64,000 nt of DNA from JAADEM01 sp965371855 (GTDB taxonomy: Bacteria; Bacteroidota; Bacteroidia; Bacteroidales; Marinilabiliaceae), in NCBI GenBank assembly GCA_965371855.1, contig CBDUZZ010000003.1:39782-103781 (forward strand), given 5' to 3'. Below are positions 1 through 8,427 of this stretch, piece by piece. The position numbers were made by a program, and so were the translations under genes. A model generated the notes under the pieces. That model was not told the origin of the DNA and made no database searches. It was given only the letters and a program-made list of their open reading frames with translations. Every line of letters begins with the position of its first letter. Position 1 is the first letter of the stretch.

Positions 1-1484
1 TTGCAGAATTATTAAATGATTCATTTAATATTGAGGTAGCTCTCAACGGCATTGGAAATATCAACCTCAATTTGAAAAGGTATCATGCTGCGACTGAATA
101 TTTCAGAAAATCTTTACAGATTTCGATTAATGAAAATAACTTTTTGGGGCAGGCTATAAACAATAACAATATTGGGGAAGCTTTTTTAGGGTTGAATGAG
201 CCTGATTCCGCATTACACTATTTCTTCATTTCTCTTGAGCAGAACAGAAAGTTAAAAAGATCCCTTGTTGGTGTATCTATTTGTTATAACAGTATTGGAG
301 ATGCTTATATTGCAAAGGGACGTATAGGGATGGCTTTGGAATATTTGAAAAAGGCGTTGGCTATCAATAAAAAAGAAGGAGATAAACTACATGTTTCCGT
401 CAGTTATAATCATCTGGGAGAGACCTATATGAAAGCGGGTGATTATCAGAGTGCCATTAACTATCTTGAAAATGGACTACAGATAGGAACGGAAATAGGT
501 TCAATTTTTCAGATGGAGGAAGCATTACGACTTCTGGCTCAAACGTATGAATTTCAGGGATATTACAAGAAGGCCTTGTCTTTGCAAAGACTAAGCAATA
601 TTTATAAGGATAGTATAATAAATGAAAAGGACTTTCATTACATCTCTACGATGGAGACTATTCTTGAGACTGAAAAGCAGAATAATAAAATAATAATGCT
701 ATCCAGAGAGAAAGCTAGTCAGGGAGTGAAAATAAATCAACAAAGAGTTATAATTATAACAATCGTATTACTTGCTTTAATTCTGGTATTTTCAATTGTA
801 TTAATAGTTTTTCAGAACCGTTTGCGTAGCCGTTATAAGACATTAAAATATCAGCAACAATTACTTAGAACACAGATGAACCCACATTTTATATTTAATG
901 CTCTTAGTGCTATTCAGGTTTTTATTCTCGAAAATGATAAGGAAAAAGCGTCACGGTTTTTATCTGACTTTGCAAAACTGATGAGACAGGTTTTACGTAG
1001 TAGTAATTATGATTATATATCATTAAGAGAGGAGATAGAAGTTGTAGGATACTACCTGAAGCTTCAGCAGTTGAGGTTTGAGCATCCGTTTAAATATAAT
1101 GTAGAAATAGATGAACAATTAAATATTGATAACGTGATGGTTCCTCCTATGTTAACACAACCATTCCTGGAGAATGCTATTGAACATGGGTTTAAACATA
1201 AACAAACAGAAGCGCTTTTGAATGTTCGGTTCTTGAAATCAGAAAAATCTCTGGTTATTGAAGTGGATGACAATGGACCCGGTATCGATAAAATGATTGG
1301 ATATAGAAACAAAAATCATGATTCAATGGCTCTTAAAATTACAGAAGCCAGGTTGGAGATATTGGAGAAAGATGCTAAAGGTAGAACATCATTTACCATC
1401 ATTGATAAGAAAAGATTAAATCCGTTTGAGAAAGGCACTCTGGTAAGGTTTGTTTTACCAATGATTATTTCAAAAGGGAATTAA
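1..1484 (+). CDS. TPR-containing LytS-type sensor histidine kinase (5' partial)
   Basis: The frame is open to the left edge of the window (codons run from base 3), so the start lies outside; a TTG at 72 is not needed as a start. The N-terminal part is a series of TPR helices (repeated A-x-x-Y/H-x-x-A patterns), followed by one hydrophobic membrane helix around bases 745-815. The C-terminal part is a His_kinase (LytS/YehU) domain with a QMNPHFIFN phospho-acceptor motif (His codon at 885), an N-box FLENAIEH and a G-box DNGPGI. The TPRs are probably periplasmic and the catalytic part cytoplasmic. It is followed after 9 nt by a LytTR response regulator, so the two form a two-component pair. The signal and targets are unknown. 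Confidence 0.9.
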   Translation, partial: AELLNDSFNIEVALNGIGNINLNLKRYHAATEYFRKSLQISINENNFLGQAINNNNIGEAFLGLNEPDSALHYFFISLEQNRKLKRSLVGVSICYNSIGDAYIAKGRIGMALEYLKKALAINKKEGDKLHVSVSYNHLGETYMKAGDYQSAINYLENGLQIGTEIGSIFQMEEALRLLAQTYEFQGYYKKALSLQRLSNIYKDSIINEKDFHYISTMETILETEKQNNKIIMLSREKASQGVKINQQRVIIITIVLLALILVFSIVLIVFQNRLRSRYKTLKYQQQLLRTQMNPHFIFNALSAIQVFILENDKEKASRFLSDFAKLMRQVLRSSNYDYISLREEIEVVGYYLKLQQLRFEHPFKYNVEIDEQLNIDNVMVPPMLTQPFLENAIEHGFKHKQTEALLNVRFLKSEKSLVIEVDDNGPGIDKMIGYRNKNHDSMALKITEARLEILEKDAKGRTSFTIIDKKRLNPFEKGTLVRFVLPMIISKGN

Positions 1485-1493
1485 ACAAATATT

Positions 1494-2273
1494 ATGAACA
1501 AAATAAAACTTTTATTAGTTGAAGATGATACTTTTTACCAAAGAATAGTTGAAGAAATAATAAAAGTAAATTTTCCGGAGATTGTTATTACCGGGATTGT
1601 TAAAGATATTAAGACCGCCAAAGAATTTATAATTAAGGATGATCCGCAAATATTGGTTCTTGATATTAATTTACCTGACGGTACATCATTTGACCTTCTG
1701 CAGCAAATAGAGAACAAAAATTACAGGGTGGTTTTTATTTCTGCTTATTCTGAATATGCACTAGAGTCACTTAAATTCTCTTTTGTTGATTTTGTTTTCA
1801 AACCGTTTGATCCAAATGATCTGATTGTTGCTGTTGATGATGCAATCGCTGACCTTGAAGAGAAGTTTTATGACGTGAAAATAGAAACACTTACACATAA
1901 TGTTAATTCTAAAAATGGTGCCAATAAACTGGTTATTCAGGGAAAGAGAAGTGTTAAAGTGGTAGGAATAGATGATATCGTTTGGGCAAGTGCTGTTTAT
2001 AACGGATCACTATTTTACTTTTCTGATGGAACAGTTTTTTTATCTCCACTGCCACTAAGACGTTATGAGTCGTTGTTAAGAACCCATAGTTTTATCAGGT
2101 GTCATCCAAAAGTGTTGGTTAATATAGTGCATGTTAAGTATATGGCTGAAGAAACAAACAGATTGTATTTTGATAAAGAATTGTATGTTAACTATGAACC
2201 ACGGAAAACTAATCTGTTGAAACAACTTATAAAACATGCCTCTTTGAGTGATGTAAGCAGTTTACATGCTTAG
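1494..2273 (+). CDS. LytTR-family response regulator
   Basis: 259 aa. Residues 1-120 are a receiver domain with the acidic pair at E10/D11-D12, phospho-acceptor D57 (in LVLDINLPDG) and the conserved Lys of the FKPFDP motif. Residues from about 145 form a LytTR DNA-binding domain (RSFIRCHPKVLVN-like segment, here HSFIRCHPKVLVN). It lies 9 nt behind the TPR histidine kinase and is almost certainly its partner. An outer-membrane protein gene follows 32 nt later and may be cotranscribed, but nothing in the sequence proves that it is a target. Confidence 0.93.
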   Translation: MNKIKLLLVEDDTFYQRIVEEIIKVNFPEIVITGIVKDIKTAKEFIIKDDPQILVLDINLPDGTSFDLLQQIENKNYRVVFISAYSEYALESLKFSFVDFVFKPFDPNDLIVAVDDAIADLEEKFYDVKIETLTHNVNSKNGANKLVIQGKRSVKVVGIDDIVWASAVYNGSLFYFSDGTVFLSPLPLRRYESLLRTHSFIRCHPKVLVNIVHVKYMAEETNRLYFDKELYVNYEPRKTNLLKQLIKHASLSDVSSLHA

Positions 2274-2305
2274 GTTTTCTTTGTTAATTGTTTTGATATG
2301 TTTTT

Positions 2306-3436
2306 ATGATGAGATTTCTATTTCTATTGTTGTTTGCCTTTGTGATACAAAACATCTCTCTTTCACAAATAGACTTATCAGGAAGATATACTTATCCTGA
2401 GTTCGATACTACTGCGAGAAATGATTTACTGTTTCGGTTGGAGAGTAATAACTTTTTTAAAAATAATGAGTATTCCGGCAACTATGTGGAAGGTTATACA
2501 TTACCGGGTTTTATGCTGCAGCCATCGTTAATGTACTATGTGGGTTCACGTTTCCGCTTTAAAGTGGGAGTTCATCTTACCCGGTTTTTTGGAGAGTCGG
2601 ATTTTACTGATGTTATACCTATAGTCTCGGTTCAATTAAAGGCAACTAAAAATTTTGATATAATAATGGGTGCTCTAAAAGGCGATATTCATCATAATTT
2701 TATTGAACCTATATTTAATCCGGAATATCAGTATTTGCGTCCGGTAGAAACCGGGGTTCAATTTTTGTTTAGTTCATACCGGTTTTCTATGGACACCTGG
2801 ATAGATTGGGAACAGTTTATTTCTTGGGGCGACATTGTCCCTGAAAGATTTACGGCAGGGTTTAGCAGTACCATAAATGTTACTAATGAAGGAAGCAAGT
2901 GGGAGGTGAGTATTCCGGTACAATTGCTGGCTTTTCACCAGAGTGGGCAGATAAGTGATTATGATGATGTCTCTTATTCATTGGTAAATACTATGGCAGG
3001 AGTTAAAGTGGCAGGAAATGTTGAAGCCGGGTTTGTCAAAAAAGTTTGGTTTGCGGGATATTTCTTAGGATATAATGAGCTTTTCTATCCTATGGAATTT
3101 GAGTTTGATTCAGGGATAGCAATTTATCCTGTTGCAGGATTGAATTATAAGTACGGTCAGTTTATGATGGGTTACTGGTATGCAGATGATTTTTTTGCAT
3201 TGAAGGGCAATCCAATATTTCAATCTGTTTCAAATTATAAGGAAGGATATTATACGCAGTACAGGAATATGGGAACAATCAAGCTGAATTTTACCCGTAC
3301 TTATATGAAGCAAATAGCGTTCAATGCTAATTTTGCAGTATATTATGATTTTCCGGCAAGTCAGCTTGATTACTCTTATGGCCTGAGTCTCCTTTTCACT
3401 CCAAATTTTAAAATAGCTAATTTAGAAAGCAGGTGA
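2306..3436 (+). CDS. Predicted outer-membrane beta-barrel protein, unknown function
   Basis: 376 aa with a clear Sec signal peptide (MMRFLFLLLFAFVIQ, probable cleavage near residues 19-21 before QIDLSG). The mature part is rich in alternating aromatic and polar residues and in short Tyr/Phe-ended strands, as in Bacteroidota beta-barrel proteins. No catalytic motif is visible. It follows the LytS/LytTR pair on the same strand. The 3' end is 6 nt from the convergent mpg gene. The localisation is an inference from composition; I do not recognise the family. Confidence 0.75.
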   Translation: MMRFLFLLLFAFVIQNISLSQIDLSGRYTYPEFDTTARNDLLFRLESNNFFKNNEYSGNYVEGYTLPGFMLQPSLMYYVGSRFRFKVGVHLTRFFGESDFTDVIPIVSVQLKATKNFDIIMGALKGDIHHNFIEPIFNPEYQYLRPVETGVQFLFSSYRFSMDTWIDWEQFISWGDIVPERFTAGFSSTINVTNEGSKWEVSIPVQLLAFHQSGQISDYDDVSYSLVNTMAGVKVAGNVEAGFVKKVWFAGYFLGYNELFYPMEFEFDSGIAIYPVAGLNYKYGQFMMGYWYADDFFALKGNPIFQSVSNYKEGYYTQYRNMGTIKLNFTRTYMKQIAFNANFAVYYDFPASQLDYSYGLSLLFTPNFKIANLESR

Positions 3437-3442
3437 ATTTTT

Positions 3443-3967
3443 TCAATCATCAATTGTAAACCGCCAAAGCTTCTGGCTCCATACTGGTCCTCCGTAATCA
3501 ATACCTATCCTGGGTGATGAGGTGTGTTTAATAATATCTTGTGAGCCTTCTTCAATCCAAATTCGCTGGGATGTCAGCAGGTTTTCGCCATAAAAGGACT
3601 TGTTTAGTTTTAATAAGTTTCCTGTTTTTCCGGGACCGGAGGCTTTATCTGTACCTCTGATAAGAACTGCCTGCGGATGACCTGCCCTTCCGGTAACAAT
3701 ATTCAGTAACCAGTACATGCCATAAATAAGATAAACATAAACATAGCCTCCCTGCCAATACATTACTTCGGTACGTGGTGTACGTCCTTTACTGGCATGA
3801 CATCCAAGATCTTCTTCCCCGCAGTATGCTTCAGTTTCCGTAATAACAGTTTTTATTTGTGTGCCATCAGGATATTGTCGTACTAATACTTTTCCTAATA
3901 ATTGTACTGCTACCTCTACAGCATGGTGGCTATAAAAATTCTGAGAGAGTTTTTTGTTGATTTGCAT
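3443..3967 (-). CDS. mpg: DNA-3-methyladenine glycosylase (AAG/MPG family)
   Basis: 174 aa. This monofunctional base-excision-repair glycosylase removes alkylated purines. Supporting features are an N-terminal LGKVLVR segment, ITETEAYCGEED with the catalytic Glu, ASKGRTPR, a VYLIYGMYWLLN segment and an AVLIRG strand, all typical of the MPG fold. The length is slightly short of the usual 185-205 aa but both ends look complete. It is followed downstream on the opposite strand by the outer-membrane gene and preceded by the deaminase gene 19 nt away, probably in one transcript. Confidence 0.93.
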   Translation of the reverse strand: MQINKKLSQNFYSHHAVEVAVQLLGKVLVRQYPDGTQIKTVITETEAYCGEEDLGCHASKGRTPRTEVMYWQGGYVYVYLIYGMYWLLNIVTGRAGHPQAVLIRGTDKASGPGKTGNLLKLNKSFYGENLLTSQRIWIEEGSQDIIKHTSSPRIGIDYGGPVWSQKLWRFTIDD

Positions 3968-3986
3968 ATCTCAATGCCTGTTTGAT

Positions 3987-4454
3987 TTAATATCGGATTT
4001 TATCAGGTTTTTCATCCCACATTCTGAAAGCTATGTTTGCTTCGTCCTGTAATAGTCTTGCTGTAGGAACAGAGCGTTTGTCCAAAGGCAGTTCAATCTC
4101 TTTATAGATGAATTTATCATCAAAACCAACTGCTTCAGCATCATCTTTAGTGTTTCCGTAGTAGATGCCGGAAATGTGCGCCCAGTAAATTGCACCTATG
4201 CACATCGGACAGGGTTCACAAGAAGTGTAAATAACACAATCACAGAGATTATAGGTTCCAAGTTTTTGTGCTGATTTCCGTATTGCCACAATCTCTGCAT
4301 GGGCTGTTGGGTCGTTTTGAACAGATACGCTGTTTACTCCTTCCCCTACAATAACTCCATCTTTAACAATTACTGCACCAAACGGACCACCTCCATTTTC
4401 TACATTCATTTCAGACAATTTTATTGCCTTTCTCATAAAATATTCGTGTGTCAT
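3987..4454 (-). CDS. Guanine deaminase-like nucleoside/nucleobase deaminase
   Basis: 155 aa cytidine-deaminase-fold zinc enzyme. The zinc site is visible as HAE (in PTAHAEIVAI) and PCPMC (in SCEPCPMCIGAIYWA). The length and the C-terminal MWDEKPDK segment resemble Bacillus GuaD (guanine deaminase, about 156 aa) more than tRNA-adenosine deaminase TadA. It probably converts guanine to xanthine in purine salvage. It is encoded just upstream of mpg on the same strand; the start codon at 4454 is divergent from rplM. Confidence 0.82.
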   Translation of the reverse strand: MTHEYFMRKAIKLSEMNVENGGGPFGAVIVKDGVIVGEGVNSVSVQNDPTAHAEIVAIRKSAQKLGTYNLCDCVIYTSCEPCPMCIGAIYWAHISGIYYGNTKDDAEAVGFDDKFIYKEIELPLDKRSVPTARLLQDEANIAFRMWDEKPDKIRY

Positions 4455-4564
4455 ATTTTCTGTGATCTATCTGTTAGATATTGCAAAATGAGGATTATTT
4501 TAAATAATTGCAAGTGTTGCTTTTTTAAAGGTAGACAAATACTGCTAAAAAAATAGAAAATTTG

Positions 4565-4596
4565 TTGGTATATAAATAAAATAAAATGTACTTTTG
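4565..4596 (+). promoter_or_regulatory. Bacteroidota-type promoter of rplM
   Basis: A TTG (4565-4567) and a perfect TAnnTTTG box, TACTTTTG (4589-4596), are separated by 21 nt, matching the -33/-7 spacing described for the Bacteroidota primary sigma factor. It faces rplM and would give a leader of about 150 nt. Confidence 0.65.
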
Positions 4597-4755
4597 CGGC
4601 CGATTATTATCCGTGCCGAAAGCTATAATTAAATTGCGCCTCAATGCATTACGATGATTATCAACATGTTAATTGTTGATAACTTAAGTGTTGGGAAGGG
4701 TTTTATTACGCTTTGATGAACTGATTTTTATAATAAATTTAAACGAAGGAAGACT
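4597..4755 (+). promoter_or_regulatory. 5' leader of rplM-rpsI with a 9-bp hairpin
   Basis: The region between the promoter and the GTG start is about 150 nt long and contains a perfect inverted repeat, TTATCAACA (4658-4666) and TGTTGATAA (4674-4682), with a 7-nt loop. A long structured leader before L13 is compatible with autogenous control by a ribosomal protein. I recall leader RNA candidates upstream of L13 in this phylum but could not check the match, so this is an inference. The arms are also one base away from DnaA boxes (TTATCCACA). Confidence 0.4.
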
Positions 4756-5211
4756 GTGAATACGTTAAGTTACAAGACAATCTCGGCTAACAAAGCTACT
4801 GTAACCAAGGAGTGGGTGGTGGTTGATGCTGCCGATCAGATAGTTGGTCGTTTAGCTTCCAAAGTGGCATTTATGCTACGTGGAAAACATAAACCCAACT
4901 TCACACCTCATGTTGATTGCGGTGATAATGTGGTTATTGTTAATGCTGATAAAGTACGTCTAACCGGAAATAAATGGGATGATCGTGTGTTCTACTATCA
5001 TAGTGGATATCCCGGTGGTCGTCATGATCTTACGCCGACACAATTATTTGCCAAAAGTCCTGAGAGACTTTTAGAGAGAGCTGTTAAAGGAATGTTGCCT
5101 AAAAACCGTTTAGGCCGCAAACTATTTCAAAATATGTTTGTGTATGCCGGTGCGGAGCATGAACAAGAAGCTCAGAAGCCAAAAAAAATAGATTTAAATA
5201 CAATTAAATAA
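4756..5211 (+). CDS. rplM: 50S ribosomal protein L13 (uL13)
   Basis: 151 aa. Typical uL13 sequence: WVVVDAADQIVGRLAS, FMLRGKHKPNFTPHVDCGD, and the YYHSGYPGG and LPKNRLGRK motifs. The start is GTG at 4756, with an AAGGAAG purine stretch just upstream, unusual in this phylum. rpsI follows 5 nt after the stop, which is the conserved L13-S9 pair. Confidence 0.98.
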   Translation: MNTLSYKTISANKATVTKEWVVVDAADQIVGRLASKVAFMLRGKHKPNFTPHVDCGDNVVIVNADKVRLTGNKWDDRVFYYHSGYPGGRHDLTPTQLFAKSPERLLERAVKGMLPKNRLGRKLFQNMFVYAGAEHEQEAQKPKKIDLNTIK

Positions 5212-5216
5212 TTATT

Positions 5217-5603
5217 ATGGAAGTAATTAATACCTTAGGTAGACGAAAAGAGGCTGTTGCACGCGTTTACCTTAAAGATGGTAAAGGTCAGATTACTATT
5301 AACAAACGTGATATTAAGGATTATTTCCCTGCTGCTACTTTGCAGTATGTGGTAAAACAACCTTTAACCACTTTGGGGGTAGCTGATAATTATGATATTA
5401 AAGTGAACCTGAATGGGGGTGGTTTTAAAGGTCAGGCTGAAGCACTAAGACTTGCCATTGCCAGAGCATTGGTGATAATTGATGAAGAGAATAAGCCTGC
5501 ATTGAAAGCCGAAGGGTTCATGACTCGTGATTCACGTGTTGTTGAGCGTAAAAAGCCCGGACAGCCTAAAGCTCGCAAGAAATTCCAGTTTTCGAAACGT
5601 TAA
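5217..5603 (+). CDS. rpsI: 30S ribosomal protein S9 (uS9)
   Basis: 128 aa, full length for uS9. It has the N-terminal GRRKEAVARV motif, the GGG-F-GQAEA(L)RLAIARAL core and the basic C-terminal tail KKPGQPKARKKFQFSKR, which reaches the P-site tRNA. It is cotranscribed with rplM (5 nt spacing) and followed by rpsB after about 108 nt. Confidence 0.98.
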   Translation: MEVINTLGRRKEAVARVYLKDGKGQITINKRDIKDYFPAATLQYVVKQPLTTLGVADNYDIKVNLNGGGFKGQAEALRLAIARALVIIDEENKPALKAEGFMTRDSRVVERKKPGQPKARKKFQFSKR

Positions 5604-5711
5604 TAATTGCCTGGTGCGTTTAGTATCTAAACTATTAAGATTTTTTCCTTTTTGGGAAAACTACTTAATGGTTGCCTAAACACAGAATGTAAACGACTTA
5701 AAAAAAGAAAA

Positions 5712-6572
5712 ATGTCACAAGTAAAATTTGAAGAATTATTGGATGCCGGAGTACACTTCGGGCATCTTAAAAGAAAATGGAATCCCGCTATGGCTCCCTA
5801 TATTTTTATGGAGCGTAATGGAATCCATATTTTTGACCTGCATAAAACTGCTGCAAAAATTGATGAAGCAGCTAATGCACTAAAACAGATTGCAAAATCG
5901 GGACGGAAAATACTGTTTGTTGCAACTAAAAAACAAGCAAAAGATATTATTTCCGATAAAGTTGGAGCAGTAAAAATGCCATATGTTGTTGAACGTTGGC
6001 CGGGAGGTATGTTAACAAATTTTCCAACTATTCGTAAGGCCGTTAAAAAGATGTCTTTAATAGACAAATTGATGGTTGATATTTCATGGAAAAGCCTGTC
6101 GAAAAGAGAAAGACTTCAGATTACACGTCAGCGTGCCAAACTGGAAAAAACTCTTGGTAGTATACAGGACCTTACACGGTTGCCTGCTGCTATGTTTATT
6201 GTTGATGTAATGAAAGAACAAATTGCAGTAAAAGAGGCAATCCGTTTGAACATTCCAATTTTCGGAATTGTTGATACCAATTCAGATCCTTCTAACATTG
6301 ATTTTGTTATTCCTGCAAACGATGATGCAACAAAATCAATCGAACTTATCGTTAATGCAATGACTAATGCTATTGAAGAGGGAATGCAGGAACGTAAGGC
6401 TGAACAGAAAGATGATGCCGGAACAAAAGAGAAAAAAGTTGTCAGAGCAAAAAGTGAGGAGCCCAGACGTAAGCGTGCAAGAAAAGAAGCTCCTAAGGCT
6501 GAAAAAGTTGTTTTAGAAAAAGCCGATAAGGTAGAAGAAACAACTAACACAAAAGCTGACGAGAAAGAGTAA
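5712..6572 (+). CDS. rpsB: 30S ribosomal protein S2 (uS2)
   Basis: 286 aa from the ATG at 5712, chosen because the protein then begins MSQVKFEELLDAGVHFGH, the usual uS2 N-terminus; 20 upstream codons from a longer frame (5652) have no family similarity. Core motifs are HFGHLKRKWNPAMAPYIF, RWPGGMLTNF and the IPIFGIVDTNSDP strand. A Lys/Glu-rich C-terminal extension from about residue 230 is common in Bacteroidota S2. It sits in the conserved rpsB-tsf order. Confidence 0.97.
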   Translation: MSQVKFEELLDAGVHFGHLKRKWNPAMAPYIFMERNGIHIFDLHKTAAKIDEAANALKQIAKSGRKILFVATKKQAKDIISDKVGAVKMPYVVERWPGGMLTNFPTIRKAVKKMSLIDKLMVDISWKSLSKRERLQITRQRAKLEKTLGSIQDLTRLPAAMFIVDVMKEQIAVKEAIRLNIPIFGIVDTNSDPSNIDFVIPANDDATKSIELIVNAMTNAIEEGMQERKAEQKDDAGTKEKKVVRAKSEEPRRKRARKEAPKAEKVVLEKADKVEETTNTKADEKE

Positions 6573-6599
6573 TTTTTTGAATAACTAAAAATAGATATA

Positions 6600-7427
6600 A
6601 TGGCTATTACTGCTGCTGATGTAAGCAAATTAAGAAAAATGACAGGTGCAGGTATGATGGACTGTAAAAAAGCACTTACCGAGGCCGATGGCAATTTTGA
6701 TAAAGCTATTGAAATTATACGTAAGAAAGGACAGGCTGTTGCTAATAAACGTGCTGACCGTGATGCCACTGAAGGTGTTGTTTTGGCAAAAGTGTCAGAG
6801 GATGGCAAAAACGGAGTTGTGGTTGTGCTTAATTGTGAAACAGATTTCGTTGCCAAAAACGAAAGCTTTGTTGACATTACAAAATCAATCCTTGATGTTG
6901 CTGTCGAAAACCTTCCTGCTGATCTGGATACTCTTAAAGCTCTTGAGTTAAATGGTTCTTCCATTAAAGATCTTGTGATTGAACAGGTTGGTGTTATAGG
7001 TGAGAAACTTGAACTTTCTTTCTACGGAAAAATTAGTGCAGAAACTGTTGTTGCATATATTCACCAGGGAAACAAACTTGCCACTTTGGTTGGTTTTAAT
7101 AAAGGTGGATTTGACGTTCAGGCAGGTAGAGATGTTGCAATGCAGGTTGCAGCAATGAATCCTGTTGCAGTATCACGTGACGCTGTTGCTGCTACTGTTG
7201 TTGAGAAAGAGTTAGAGATTGGTCGTGAAATGGCTCGTAACGAAGGTAAACCTGAGGCAATGTTAGATAAAATTGCACAGGGTCGTTTGAATAAATTTTT
7301 TAAGGAGAGTGTTTTGTTGGAACAAGCATTCGTTAAAGATAATAAGATGACGATTGCAACGCATCTAAAGGGTGTGGATAAAGATCTTACAGTAACTGAG
7401 TTTATTCGCTTTTCATTGAATAACTAA
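6600..7427 (+). CDS. tsf: Elongation factor Ts
   Basis: 275 aa nucleotide exchange factor for EF-Tu. The N-terminal UBA-like domain has VSKLRKMTGAGMMDCKKAL, followed by the EF-Ts dimerisation core with CETDFVAKN and a QVAAMNP segment. It follows rpsB by 27 nt and is followed by a strong terminator, so rplM-rpsI-rpsB-tsf form one unit. Confidence 0.98.
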   Translation: MAITAADVSKLRKMTGAGMMDCKKALTEADGNFDKAIEIIRKKGQAVANKRADRDATEGVVLAKVSEDGKNGVVVVLNCETDFVAKNESFVDITKSILDVAVENLPADLDTLKALELNGSSIKDLVIEQVGVIGEKLELSFYGKISAETVVAYIHQGNKLATLVGFNKGGFDVQAGRDVAMQVAAMNPVAVSRDAVAATVVEKELEIGREMARNEGKPEAMLDKIAQGRLNKFFKESVLLEQAFVKDNKMTIATHLKGVDKDLTVTEFIRFSLNN

Positions 7428-7449
7428 TTGTTATTTTTATAGAATAAAT

Positions 7450-7479
7450 AAAAAAGGGGGCTATTTGTCCCCTTTTTTT
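7450..7479 (+). terminator. Rho-independent terminator after tsf
   Basis: AAAAAAGGGG (7450-7459) pairs with CCCCTTTTTT (7469-7478) around a 9-nt loop and runs into a T tract. It lies 22 nt behind the tsf stop codon. Confidence 0.85.
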
Positions 7480-7491
7480 ATTTATTAAAAC

Positions 7492-7499
7492 TAAATTTG
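7492..7499 (+). promoter_or_regulatory. Candidate -7 box for pyrH
   Basis: TAAATTTG fits TAnnTTTG and lies between the tsf terminator and pyrH. The nearest upstream TTTG (7464-7467) gives a 24-nt spacer, longer than the usual 19-21, so this is only a candidate. Confidence 0.35.
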
Positions 7500-7609
7500 G
7501 TCACAGAAGTTTATATTATTCATTGGGGATGACTTGGTTGTGTGAATTTTCAAAACCTCCCTGCCTGACCAGCGGGAAGGAATTATTCAAATCGTCAAAT
7601 AAATTTAAC

Positions 7610-8317
7610 ATGAAGTATAAAAGAGTTTTATTAAAGCTTAGCGGCGAATCCCTGATGGGCAAGCAGGGATATGGAATTGACCCTGTAAGACTGGGAGATT
7701 ATGCTTCCCAGATAAAAGAGATTACAAATTTGGGAGTGCAGACAGGTATAGTTATTGGCGGAGGGAATATCTTTCGCGGGTTAAGTGGTGCTTCAAAAGG
7801 ATTTGATCGCTATAAAGGCGACCAGATGGGAATGCTTGCAACTGTAATCAACAGTCTTGCATTAAGTTCTGCGTTGGAGAGAATCGGAGTTAAAGCTTGC
7901 GTTCTGACAGCTATCCGAATGGAGCCGGTAGGTGAATTTTACTCTAAGCCTAAAGCTATTGATGCTCTTGAAAATGGTGAGGTAGTTATCCTTTCTGGCG
8001 GTACCGGAAATCCATATTTTACCACTGATACAGGCTCCTCGTTACGTGCGATCGAGATTGAGGCTGATGTGATGTTGAAGGGAACACGGGTGAATGGCGT
8101 TTATACTGCTGATCCCGAAAAAGACCCCGATGCGGTTAAGTTTAATGAAATTACTTTTGATGAGATATATGACCGTGGTTTGAAAGTTATGGATCTTACG
8201 GCAACAACGATGTGTAAAGAGAATAATATGCCGATGGTTGTTTTTGATATGGATACAGTAGGAAACCTTAAAAAAGTTGTGTCGGGAGAGAAAATAGGAA
8301 CACTGGTTAAGGTATGA
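7610..8317 (+). CDS. pyrH: UMP kinase
   Basis: 235 aa from the ATG at 7610, giving MKYKRVLLKLSGESLMG, the normal amino-acid-kinase N-terminus of bacterial UMP kinase; the upstream 29 codons in frame are unrelated and include a degenerate repeat. Motifs: GGGNIFRG, DQMGMLATVINSLA, TGNPYFTTDTGSSLRAIEIEADV split over two strands, and GVYTADPEKDP. It phosphorylates UMP to UDP in pyrimidine synthesis. Position behind rpsB-tsf is conserved in many bacteria. Confidence 0.96.
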   Translation: MKYKRVLLKLSGESLMGKQGYGIDPVRLGDYASQIKEITNLGVQTGIVIGGGNIFRGLSGASKGFDRYKGDQMGMLATVINSLALSSALERIGVKACVLTAIRMEPVGEFYSKPKAIDALENGEVVILSGGTGNPYFTTDTGSSLRAIEIEADVMLKGTRVNGVYTADPEKDPDAVKFNEITFDEIYDRGLKVMDLTATTMCKENNMPMVVFDMDTVGNLKKVVSGEKIGTLVKV

Positions 8318-8427
8318 GATTGATAATTAGAAAATTCATTTATATTGTGTGTTCATTTCTCATCCTTGCCAGAGAGGAGGAATGTACTTGATGAACTTTT
8401 AACTTTACGAACTTTACAAACTAACGT

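Noticed and set aside
4658..4682. Pair of DnaA-box-like sequences as an origin of replication
   Set aside because: Only two mismatched boxes, no AT-rich unwinding cluster or dnaA/dnaN context; a hairpin in an mRNA leader is the simpler reading.
6128..6964. 278-codon minus-strand frame across rpsB and tsf
   Set aside because: It is antisense to two certain ribosomal genes and its Ser/Ala-rich translation is a shadow of their codons.
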